NCBI GenBank assembly: GCA_964432485.1
Contig: CAYSNP010000002.1
Span: forward strand, 34,004 to 98,003
DNA: 64,000 nt
Direction of reading: 5' to 3'
Source: CAYSNP01 sp964432485
Lineage (GTDB): Bacteria; Bacillota; Clostridia; Christensenellales; DTU072
The notes beneath the pieces are model-generated. The model worked only from the letters and a program-made list of their open reading frames with translations. It did not search any database and had not been told where the DNA came from. Position numbers and translations under genes: made by a program. Of this stretch, positions 18,106-27,500 are shown one piece after another; position 1 is the first letter of the stretch; each line of letters opens with the position of its first letter.

Positions 18106-19742
18106 ATCAATATTATATTCCCTATGGCAAAAGGTCCTTCGCCTTTTAGTCTAATATACTTTACCATAGAAAAATCCTCCAAACCAATGAATTTTTTATC
18201 TTTACAATCGTTAGCTTCTATCATATATGCTTCAAAAGTGTCGCCTGTTGCCGCTACTTCCAGCTCTAGCCTGTACTCTTGCAACTGGGCGGCTTTTACT
18301 TCGCCCAATATCAGTTCAATAAAGTTGTCGCCGGCTGTCTTTAGCTCAATCTGCAATAGCGTGCCCTCTTTAATATAGGCAGTTTTGCCTATTTCATAAG
18401 TGATTAAATCGTTAGTTGCGCTAGAGAGTTCAATAAGCCCAAGTTTGTTCTTGTTAGCCTTAATGCCCTCGCCAAAAAGCACAGGAAGTTCGGTTTGCGC
18501 CGCAAAGGTATGCTCCGGGTCAGCGGCAGAATAAAGCAGCCTTTTTTGCGGACTTGTTCCTTTAGAAAGTCCTTCTACCTTGACATATACAGGCAAAGTG
18601 GCAAGCCTTATATCCCCTTCGTATACTACCTCGCCAAATACCAGCACATCCTCTTTGGCATCCGCTATATCTACTGCGGCAATATACTCCCCTACTCCTG
18701 CGTGCTCGCAACTCTTATATTCAAAATTGCGGTATCTGCGATTATGCTCGTCAAAAGCTATATATATCCCTACGCTCTTTACTTTTAGCCCTGCTCTTTC
18801 GGTAATATAAAAATATAGCGCTTCTTCTTGAAGTTTTTCTGCAATTGTGGGATTGCTTGGCAGCGGCTCTTGATTTAGTATATTTCGAAGCGAGCTTCTA
18901 ATAACATTATAGCTTAGATTATCAATGTAATCTTGCGCCCTTGGCGTAATTGTAAACACCCGCTGAATCTTATCGGGCAGCAAGGATAAAAAGTTAGCCA
19001 GCCTATCCATATCCACGCCTTTGGAGTTGCTGCCTAACGCCGCAATTGTAGGACAGCTTATCAGCTTGGTATAAGCACTGCTGCTAACCCCCATCAAATA
19101 TGCCATTCGCTCTTCGTCCTTTTCCAAATTGACAGGAGGGTCATGGTAGTTAAAAGATAGGTATTCGGAATAAGCGGCACCGTTTAAGCAGATAAGGCCA
19201 TTTATTCTTTTATCCAGCCCTGCTACCGTGATAGCAATATCCGCACCTTCCTTAATGCCCATAAGTATAAGTGGAGCACAGCCAAAAATCTCTTGGCAAA
19301 AGGTGATTGCACGCCTAAACACTTTAGCATAAAGATAAAGAGAGGTATCAAAAGCGCTTTCTGTTATCTTTTCTAAATGCTCGCCGGCTTGTGCTATATT
19401 GCCATAGGCAAACTCCGAAGGATAGCAAGTTGCGCTGTCTTGAAAAATGCCGGTATAATCTACTTCTATTACATTGTACCCTTCGGAAACTAGGCTATCT
19501 ATTAAACTTTCATCAGTAGGGTTATAAAAGCTGCCGACAATTAAAAGGCAAGCTAGCCCTTCTTTGGATTTATTTATTCGGGCATAAATAGGGGCGGGAC
19601 TGTCTCCTATTGCCGCATCAAAAGTAAAATGCTCTAAGTTGCCCCGCTTATCCAGTTTATTTATATTCAATGGTTGTTCCATTGGATTGTAGTCCGCCCA
19701 AATCTCTGAGGGAACTAGCATTTTTATTGCCATTTCATTCAC
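18102..19742 (-). CDS. Alpha/beta-hydrolase-fold protein lacking the usual nucleophile serine
   Basis: A 546-residue protein without a signal peptide. Residues ~45-285 read like an alpha/beta-hydrolase or acyl-CoA thioesterase/acetylxylan-esterase domain: LACLLIVGSFYNPTDES, GYNVIEVDYTG, then the nucleophile-elbow position LILMGIKEGADIAI and LICLNGAAY. The elbow normally reads G-x-S-x-G, but here it is G-I-K-E-G with Lys164 in place of serine, so ordinary esterase chemistry looks impossible. The C-terminal half (about 310-546) is beta-rich and unrecognised. It lies in the operon between the Ca2+-ATPase (8-base overlap) and lepB. Function unknown: a binding or scaffold role is possible. The fold call is inference from pattern. 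Confidence 0.55.
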   Translation of the reverse strand: MNEMAIKMLVPSEIWADYNPMEQPLNINKLDKRGNLEHFTFDAAIGDSPAPIYARINKSKEGLACLLIVGSFYNPTDESLIDSLVSEGYNVIEVDYTGIFQDSATCYPSEFAYGNIAQAGEHLEKITESAFDTSLYLYAKVFRRAITFCQEIFGCAPLILMGIKEGADIAITVAGLDKRINGLICLNGAAYSEYLSFNYHDPPVNLEKDEERMAYLMGVSSSAYTKLISCPTIAALGSNSKGVDMDRLANFLSLLPDKIQRVFTITPRAQDYIDNLSYNVIRSSLRNILNQEPLPSNPTIAEKLQEEALYFYITERAGLKVKSVGIYIAFDEHNRRYRNFEYKSCEHAGVGEYIAAVDIADAKEDVLVFGEVVYEGDIRLATLPVYVKVEGLSKGTSPQKRLLYSAADPEHTFAAQTELPVLFGEGIKANKNKLGLIELSSATNDLITYEIGKTAYIKEGTLLQIELKTAGDNFIELILGEVKAAQLQEYRLELEVAATGDTFEAYMIEANDCKDKKFIGLEDFSMVKYIRLKGEGPFAIGNIILI

Positions 19743-22392
19743 ATCCCTTATCTTTTCTTAACTTGTTCATAATAGCTTTTTGCGCTTCTACCAAAGGAAT
19801 TATTAAAATTGAACAGCCAAAACAAATAAGCCATTGCGTAAAGCTAAGCATTACGGTATTAAAAATACCATTCATAAAAGGTAACATTATTACAGCAAAG
19901 AGCATTGCCACCCCTGCCAAAAAGGCATTGTTAATATAAACATTCTCAAAAGGGTTGGAGGCAAAAAGGCTGCCCTTAGATGAGCGCATATTATAAGCAT
20001 GAAATAGCTGTATTAAACAAAGCGTGGCAAATGCCATAGTCATAGGTATTGTATGGTTGGCTATACCGCTTGTAAGCAAGTAATTGCCTATAAAGAATGC
20101 GGCAAGCACCAGAATTGTCTGCATCATACCTTGCACAATAATATTCTTGCCCATTGTGCCCGCAAAAAGACTGGAGCCCGATTTCCTTGGCGGATAATCC
20201 ATTATATCAGGTTCGGGCTTTTCCATACCCAAAGCAAGGGCGGGCAAGGCATCTGTAACTAGATTTACCCATAATATCATAACAGGGGTAAGGAATTGAA
20301 GGTCAAGGATAACGGTCACAATAAATAAAGTCAGCACCTCAGAAATGTTGCAACTAAGCAGGAATTGTATAGCTTTTTTAATATTGGCAAAGACCTTTCT
20401 GCCTTCCTCGGTAGCAGTCACAATAGTGGCGAAGTTATCATCGGCAAGCACCATATCGCTAACGCCTTTGCTAACTTCTGTGCCGGCAATGCCCATACCA
20501 ATCCCTATATCCGCTATTTTAATACTGGGCGCATCGTTAACCCCATCCCCTGTCATAGCTACCACTTTGTCAAGGCTCTTGAATGCCTTAACTATACGCA
20601 CCTTGTTTTCAGGACTTACCCGTGCAAAGACACGGAAGCGCATAAGGTTGGCGCAAAACTCTTCTTCAGAAAGTTTATCCAGTTCCGGCCCGCTGATAAT
20701 TAGGCTGCCTTGCTCAAGTATCCCTATTTCTGTGGCTATGGCTCGCGCGGTTTCTATATGGTCACCTGTAATCATTATAGGTGTCATACCTGCCTGCTTG
20801 CATACCTCTACAGCATGAGCAACTTCGGGACGAGGCGGGTCAATCATACCTGCCAGCCCTACGAAAATCAAATCATGCTCCAAAGTGTCCATATCTGTAA
20901 GGTCTTTTTGCTTAATGGCAAAGGCAAGCACCCTTAGCGCATCTTTTGCCATAGAAAAATTGGCCTTGTTTAGCTGCTCTATGTCTTTGGGGCTTATTTT
21001 GCGCACATCGCCATCTAAAATATGTGTACACCTTTTGATAAGCACATCATACGCACCCTTGACATAGGCGGTCTCTTGTGTGCCGCTGATATTTACCGTT
21101 GTCATTAGCTTTCGGCGTGAATCAAAGGGCAGCTCCCTGACAAGCCTATTGCTTTCTATAATCTTAACAGGGTTGCAGCCTATGCTTTTTGCATACGCTA
21201 TCAGCGCATTTTCGGTAGGGTCGCCAATAATATTATTGTTGTCAATAATAGAATCATTACAAAGCACCATAGTCTTGAGAAGGGTCTGCTGAGCAACATC
21301 ATTTATTTTACTGTCTGCCGCTTCAAAAGTCCCGCTCTCTACGGTATACAGTCTAGTTACTGTCATTTGGTTTAAGGTGAGCGTGCCCGTTTTATCAGAG
21401 CAAATAATCTCGCAAGAGCCTAGCGTTTCTACTGCGGGCAAATTGCGCACTATAGCATTTTGCTTGCTCATCCTTTGCACCCCAATTGCAAGCACAATAG
21501 TAACTACAGCAGGCAACCCTTCGGGGATAGCGGCTACCGCTATGGCAACGGAAAGCATAAACGCATCTATTATTTGCGCCTTTCGGATAAGCGAAGCAAC
21601 AAAGATAATAGCCGCTATTACCAGCACCATTGCGCTAAGCACCTTAGCGGTCTTGGCAAGCTGAATTTGCAGCGGAGTGGGCTGCTTTTCCTCTTCGGTA
21701 AGCATAGAGGCAATTTTGCCTACCTCTGTATTCATACCTGTAGCCACCACTACGCCAATGCCCTTGCCATAGCTTATAATGCCTGAGCTATATGCCATAT
21801 TGCGCCTATCTCCTAAAGGAGTGTCGGGGTCTGAAATAAGTTTAGCATGCTTTTCTATAGGCACAGACTCCCCTGTTAAGGCGGACTCGTCAATCTTTAA
21901 GCTATTGCACTCCAGCAAGCGCATATCGGCAGGCACTATATCCCCTGCCTTGAGCATCACAATATCGCCTACCACTATATCTTCGCCCTTAACCTCTACA
22001 ATATGTCCATCTCTTTTTACCATTGCAAAAGGTTTATTTAGGTTCTTTAACGCCTCAAGCGCCGCCTCCGCCTTACTGTCTTGGCTAAGGCCTATTACTG
22101 CATTGATTACTACAATAATTAGTATCAGCGCACCTTCTATAAGCTCCGAATACTCTGCATTATATATGGCAATTGCGGAAGAGACAACTGCCGCAACTAT
22201 AAGTACAAGTATCATTACATCTTTAAGTTGGTCTAAAAATCTTGCCAGAAAACTTTTCTTTTTTGGCTCTAAGAGGGCATTCTTGCCCTCTTTTTCCAAT
22301 CTTTTTTCTGCCTCTGAGCTGCTAAGTCCGCCAATTGAAGTTTTTAATAGAGAAAGTGTGCTAAGTTCATCTTTATCAAAATAGCCAGCCAT
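19735..22392 (-). CDS. Calcium-type P-type cation-transporting ATPase
   Basis: A P2-type pump of 885 residues. An N-terminal cation-ATPase domain is followed by the actuator loop (LTGESVPIEKH), the phosphorylation site CSDKTGTLT with Asp333, a nucleotide-binding domain, and the hinge MTGDGVNDAPSIK. Ion-site helices carry PEGLP (M4), NISEVLTLF (M5) and NLVTDALPALALG (M6), the SERCA-like set that fits Ca2+ efflux rather than Na+/K+ exchange. The gene begins 3 bases after the GH20 gene and overlaps the next one by 8 bases. Ion specificity is inferred. Confidence 0.92.
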   Translation of the reverse strand: MAGYFDKDELSTLSLLKTSIGGLSSSEAEKRLEKEGKNALLEPKKKSFLARFLDQLKDVMILVLIVAAVVSSAIAIYNAEYSELIEGALILIIVVINAVIGLSQDSKAEAALEALKNLNKPFAMVKRDGHIVEVKGEDIVVGDIVMLKAGDIVPADMRLLECNSLKIDESALTGESVPIEKHAKLISDPDTPLGDRRNMAYSSGIISYGKGIGVVVATGMNTEVGKIASMLTEEEKQPTPLQIQLAKTAKVLSAMVLVIAAIIFVASLIRKAQIIDAFMLSVAIAVAAIPEGLPAVVTIVLAIGVQRMSKQNAIVRNLPAVETLGSCEIICSDKTGTLTLNQMTVTRLYTVESGTFEAADSKINDVAQQTLLKTMVLCNDSIIDNNNIIGDPTENALIAYAKSIGCNPVKIIESNRLVRELPFDSRRKLMTTVNISGTQETAYVKGAYDVLIKRCTHILDGDVRKISPKDIEQLNKANFSMAKDALRVLAFAIKQKDLTDMDTLEHDLIFVGLAGMIDPPRPEVAHAVEVCKQAGMTPIMITGDHIETARAIATEIGILEQGSLIISGPELDKLSEEEFCANLMRFRVFARVSPENKVRIVKAFKSLDKVVAMTGDGVNDAPSIKIADIGIGMGIAGTEVSKGVSDMVLADDNFATIVTATEEGRKVFANIKKAIQFLLSCNISEVLTLFIVTVILDLQFLTPVMILWVNLVTDALPALALGMEKPEPDIMDYPPRKSGSSLFAGTMGKNIIVQGMMQTILVLAAFFIGNYLLTSGIANHTIPMTMAFATLCLIQLFHAYNMRSSKGSLFASNPFENVYINNAFLAGVAMLFAVIMLPFMNGIFNTVMLSFTQWLICFGCSILIIPLVEAQKAIMNKLRKDKGCE

Positions 22393-22395
22393 TTA

Positions 22396-23886
22396 TTATT
22401 CCGTTAAATCCCTCTTTAATGATTTATCAAACTTTTTAATCTTTTTGGTCATTCTGCTGTTTTCTAATACCCTTTTTAATGCATTGCCATGTGCGGCATT
22501 TAAAAAGAATTTTGCAACTTCAATTTTACCTTTGGCAAAGTTTGGATTAACGCTATCCATTTTAGCATAGCCTACGCTGTGTTTGTCAAGCAAAAGCAAA
22601 AATTGGGCTGCTCTTTCTTCAAAATCCTCATAATCCTGCTCCTCTACTCCGCACCATGCAGCTTCGGCTACTGCCAAAAGCCGAGGATAAGTCAAATACT
22701 CTATGCGTGCATTATCCGCTACATATTCTGTCCAAAGCGCGCCTTCTATTCCCCAAAGATTGGTTATCTCATTATCTCCTACTTTTAGATTGTAGCTGTA
22801 AGTCTTCTTCAAAGGGGTCATGCCAAAAGGATAATCAAAATAATAATACATAAATGGGCTAAGAATTATTTTATTGCCCCTTGCATCTGCGGCTAAGGTC
22901 ACCTCTTCCGAAGATTTTCCGGGCTGCCAATGCTGTACTATCAAAGTGGGGCTGGAGTTCTTTGCTTTTACGCCATCGTTCCAATTTATCACCTTTTTGC
23001 CTTTGGACACTACATATTGTTCCACCCTTGCCATAAAATGCGCTTGCAGCTGTTCGGTACATTCCAGCTCGTTTTCTTTAAGCATAGCAATACAATCTTT
23101 GCATTCTATTACATAGGTTTTGATTGCTTCGTCCCCGCCCAAATGGATATACGGGAAGGGGAAAAGCTCCATAACTTCATCCAGCACATCATAAATAAAC
23201 TTATATGTACTCTCTTTACCCATACAAGCAATATCGGGCTGTATCCCAAACTCTGTTTTAACATCAATTTGCTCGCCTTTGCAAGACAAATACGGATAAG
23301 CATGAATTGCCGCTGTAAAATGGCCGGGCATATCAATCTCCGGCAGCACTTCTATATGCAAGCTATGGGCATAATCTATTACTTCTTTTATTTCCGCTTT
23401 AGTATAATATCCGCTATGCGGCGTCTTATCCCCTCTGGTTTCTTTCCTAATGCTGCCTTTTTTAGTTAAATCAGGATACGCATCTATTTGAATACGCCAA
23501 CCTTGGTCATCGGTAAGATGCCAATGAAAAATATTTAGCTTTAGCAATGACATAAAAAAGATATGCCTCTTTATCTCTGCTATAGTGAAGAAATGCCTGG
23601 AGCAATCCAGCATATAGCCCCTATACTCATACTTTGGCGCATCCTCAATTTGACAATAGGGCAAGCCTATCCCCGCTTGAGCGGCAATTTGGCGCAATGT
23701 TTCCTTTGCATAAAAAGCTCCCGCTTCAGAGCCCGCTCTTATATCTATGCCTTCCTCTCCAATTGTAAGCAAATAGCCTTCTGCAGGAAGAGAAAAGTCA
23801 ATTTGCACATTTTCTTCCTTTTTTGCCAGCAGCTTTTTAACGGGGTCAAAATTAGCTTTTAAGGGTTTCGGAACCAACTTAATCAT
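22396..23886 (-). CDS. GH20 beta-N-acetylhexosaminidase
   Basis: A 496-residue glycosidase. It has a short GH20b-type N-terminal domain (to about 100), then the catalytic barrel starting YRGYMLDCSRHFF and HWHLTDDQGWRI. The substrate-assisted catalytic pair is Asp252-Glu253 in HLGGDEAIK, with NWNDG and LWGIEGALWTEYV later. It should remove terminal GlcNAc or GalNAc from glycans or wall fragments. There is no signal peptide, so it probably works in the cytoplasm on imported sugars. A good AAAGGAGAT site precedes the ATG. It lies in the M6 protease operon, 12 bases after the lipoprotein gene. Confidence 0.92.
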   Translation of the reverse strand: MIKLVPKPLKANFDPVKKLLAKKEENVQIDFSLPAEGYLLTIGEEGIDIRAGSEAGAFYAKETLRQIAAQAGIGLPYCQIEDAPKYEYRGYMLDCSRHFFTIAEIKRHIFFMSLLKLNIFHWHLTDDQGWRIQIDAYPDLTKKGSIRKETRGDKTPHSGYYTKAEIKEVIDYAHSLHIEVLPEIDMPGHFTAAIHAYPYLSCKGEQIDVKTEFGIQPDIACMGKESTYKFIYDVLDEVMELFPFPYIHLGGDEAIKTYVIECKDCIAMLKENELECTEQLQAHFMARVEQYVVSKGKKVINWNDGVKAKNSSPTLIVQHWQPGKSSEEVTLAADARGNKIILSPFMYYYFDYPFGMTPLKKTYSYNLKVGDNEITNLWGIEGALWTEYVADNARIEYLTYPRLLAVAEAAWCGVEEQDYEDFEERAAQFLLLLDKHSVGYAKMDSVNPNFAKGKIEVAKFFLNAAHGNALKRVLENSRMTKKIKKFDKSLKRDLTE

Positions 23887-23898
23887 ATTTTATCTCCT

Positions 23899-24591
23899 TT
23901 ATAATTTAATTGTTTTAGAGGGCAATCTTATTACCTCTTCTCCATCACAAATATCAATATTTTTCACTTGCACGCTTTCGCCGTCTGCGTTGCTTAGCTC
24001 TATTTTTACTATATCAGCATCTTTTTTTAGGGGTTCAGCTTTATTATTATACCATAATATTTTAGTTCCATCGACTATATCTTCTCTGGCTATTGTGCCG
24101 CCCAAAGCAGTAAAAGATTTATACATATTTTCTTTAGGCTGGCTAAGCAAGAAAGTTGCGGCATAAATACCATTGTTGTGCTCTTCTAAATTGATCAAAG
24201 AAATTATCAAATACTTGCCTTCTTTGCGCATTAGTAGCCTTGAATAGGTAAGGACCATAGATTCATTTTTGCCTACTGTATAAAAAAGATTGACAGATAC
24301 TCCCCCATAGCTTATTGTAAGCTGTCCTTCGCTATTGGTAAGCCCAGAATCAAAGCCGGACACCATATCAGCGGTAACTTGCTTTTGCTCTCTTGTTCCG
24401 TCCCAATACAGCACATTGATAAAAGCATTGGAGTAGTCTAGCTGCTCATCTATAGCATAGCCAATCTTAAATGAGCCGGAAACTACTTCAATACGCTGCA
24501 CTTTTTTGCCCTCTCCCTCTCCGTTGCAAGAGCTAAGCAAAAGCACAATTGCCAGAAGTATTATAAAAATGTAGAATTGCTTCTTTTTCAT
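23899..24591 (-). CDS. Lipoprotein with one group-3-like bacterial Ig domain
   Basis: A 230-residue lipoprotein; the signal ends LLSSC (Cys22). Residues ~30-105 form an Ig-like domain of the Big_3 type (YWDGTREQKQVTADMVSGFD, then a YGGVSVNLFYTV strand). The domain reads like those repeated in the protease encoded just upstream. The rest (110-230) is unrecognised. Its ATG overlaps the TGA stop of the protease gene (ATGA), so the two are translationally coupled and probably act together at the surface. Function unknown. Confidence 0.75.
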   Translation of the reverse strand: MKKKQFYIFIILLAIVLLLSSCNGEGEGKKVQRIEVVSGSFKIGYAIDEQLDYSNAFINVLYWDGTREQKQVTADMVSGFDSGLTNSEGQLTISYGGVSVNLFYTVGKNESMVLTYSRLLMRKEGKYLIISLINLEEHNNGIYAATFLLSQPKENMYKSFTALGGTIAREDIVDGTKILWYNNKAEPLKKDADIVKIELSNADGESVQVKNIDICDGEEVIRLPSKTIKL

Positions 24592-27500
24592 AACTCATAC
24601 TTCCTTGGAGGGGTAGCAACCAAACTCCTAAAAAATAGCAGTAATGGCTGTGGGTCAATTTTTTTGTTAGCTGCTTTTATCCAATTGACAAAATCTTTTA
24701 AGTCATAAGTGCCATCGTTGTCAAAATCTATTTCTTCTCGGTAAGTGCCTTTTAAGAATTGTTCTGCCAAAACCTGCAAATCCTCTTTGGTGAACTCGCC
24801 GTCATTATTCATATCACCGTAAATGCATATGTTAAGGGAGTCAACTACTTGACCGTCAGTATTTTTAACCATCAGTTTATAATCGCCATTCAGCATTACG
24901 CCGTCAAACTCTTGAGAGTCAATATCAATAGGGCCAAGGCTATCTTCTAAGCTAAGAGCAAGATAAGAATAGTAGTCTGCCAAAGCTATCTTAGTGAAAA
25001 TATCAGGGACGCTTAATCCTTGATAAAATAGCACCTTGTTTGTATATATACAGGCATCTTCTTCTGAATAATTGTATAAAGGAGAAGGTTTTAAGCGCAC
25101 GGTAACAGAAAAGCTGCAGCTTTTTGCTTCTAAAGATAGCGTAACATTTTGGCTACCCGTCTTAATGGGATTATATATAACGCCTAACATAGAATATTCG
25201 GTAATAATCACCTCGCCAACAGCACGATAAGTTGCCTTTAGCTCTAGCCCTGCCAAAGCTATGGCCTGTCCGTAACTATAAGAAGTTTTAGAAGGAGGGC
25301 AAATTAGTTCAAGCGCTTCTAATACATCTATTACAGTAACAGGAAACAAGCAAGTAAAGCCCATATACGATACCCTGACATTTTGTGCGCCTAAGTTCCG
25401 TTTATCGTAGTTGGTGGTATAAGCTGTTACCGTAATTTCGCTGCCATCCGCCATTATTAAATATACAGCGGTAAGGGCAAGTTCCTCTCCGTACTCATAG
25501 ATACTCTTGCTGCCTTCATGTACCCTGATACCAACTTCATAATTATTAAATGTCACTTCAAAACTGCAAGTTTTTCCCGATGCTATATGCTTGACAACAA
25601 TTTCTGCTACTCCTATCTCGTTATTATTATAAGGCTCTATCAGAAAAACATTACTATCAAATATTACTTCCCTGGTCGCACCTGAGGTATAAGTTACTTT
25701 GATAGTTTTGCCCGTTAAGTCTATCTGTTCATATAAAAGATATTCTTCAGGAGCATCCAATAATTCTAGCTTATTTATATCTTCAATTATATAGACAGTA
25801 ATTTGCAAACTAAAGGTTTGGTACTCTAAAGTCACAGTTTGAGCACCCAAAACAAAGGAATTGAACCCAAAAATATCATAATCATTTTCAGAGAGAGCTT
25901 GCTTATCACCGTTAAACTTTACCAAATATACCACTCCGCTAAACTCTGCTCCATAGCATATCTGCAGGCTGTCCTCACAGTCAATTGACACAGGGTCATT
26001 TACCAGCAAAATTTGCACTGTCACAGAAAAGCTGATATAGGTGACTTGTACAGCTTGGAAAGTAAATATACTAAGGTCGATATCAATACTGTCAGGCTCT
26101 TCGGTTGTAACATTGCCATTGATATCAGTCACCTCGACCATAATGCCAAGGTCTGCAATACAGCTTATCTCGCTTCGGTTGTAAGTAGATTGATATATTA
26201 TTTCTATCTTGTCAACCTCAATTATATTTATTAACTCAATGCTCTTGCTGTCTAAAAAAAGGTTGCTAACTACTCCTCCTGCGGTGCGCCTCTTTACAAA
26301 AAGCTGAATTTCTAAATTGGGCTTGTCCCCTAAATTGTCCAAAGTAAAATCTGTTTGCAACAGCTCTATGCCCTGATAAAAATACTTTGCAAATAAGTAA
26401 TCTTGACTATTTAGCGTTGCGCCGAAAGGTCCTCCGCCCAGCTCAAAAAAAGCACCTATCTCCACCAGTGGACAGCTATTGTCATAAAACATAAAACGCC
26501 CTTGCCTTTTAGTGCCCTCAATAACAATGCTGTCAATATAATCCTCTACCTGAAATATGGTATAAGCTTGAAGCCCCTCATAAGATAAAGTAATGCTTTG
26601 CGTGCCTAACATATAAGGGTCAAAACCGGAAAGTGTGGCATAGGTAATATACTTATACTCTTCTGCGCCGGAAAGCCGGGTTATCTTAAAAGTTTCGCCT
26701 AGAGGGAGCTGCTCTCCATAGGCAAAACGAGTCTTGCTAAAGTTAGGGGATATTTGGCATATTGGGTCTGTTAAAAAAATAGTAAAAGTTGCTACCAAAC
26801 CTTGATAAGTTAAAGTAATGGTCTGCTCGCCAAACTCGTAAGGGTCATACCCCGATAACATAGCAACAGTGATATATATAGGAGCAGATTGCGCCCCTGA
26901 AGCAAGCAATTGCACAAACTCCCCGTCGGAAGCGTCTAATGCCTCGCCATACGCATAAAGAGTTTTAATAGGCTTACTTATTTCCAGCCCTATAGCATAG
27001 TCAAATACCCAAACTGTAAAATCAACACTTTGCTGATCCACAGTTACTGTTAGCTGCTGCCCTAAGCTATTGGTGTCATAAGGGTCATACCCGGAGACCA
27101 TATCCGTTGTTATCGGCAACTCGTACTCATCTTCGTTAACCGTAACTACATGGATAATTCCGCCTGTAAGGTCCAAAGGTTCGCCATATAAATATTCTCG
27201 TTTAGTAATATGGCTAAGAATTTCTATATAGCACACCTTATCTATAACATATATAGTACATTGTGCACTTTTCTCCTCTCCAAAATCGTCAATGGTAACG
27301 GTAATAATAGCAGTACCGATTGCTTTGCCTATAATTTCTCCTGTGGCTGCATTAACTTCTACAATATCGGTATCACCAGAAGAAAAGACGCCACGCCCCC
27401 TGTTAGTTGCACCTGCTGGAACGGTAACAACATTTAAGAAGCTGCTGTCACCTATAACTATATTCCTTTCTGCCAGGTCAAAACTAACAGATTCTATAAG

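Noticed and set aside
21779..22384. 201-residue open frame opposite the Ca2+-ATPase gene
   Set aside because: It is antisense to a well-supported P-type ATPase, rich in Ser/Ile as expected for a mirror frame, and has no family features.
22930..23469. 179-residue open frame opposite the GH20 gene
   Set aside because: It lies inside the catalytic region of a clear hexosaminidase, and its product has no recognisable motif.
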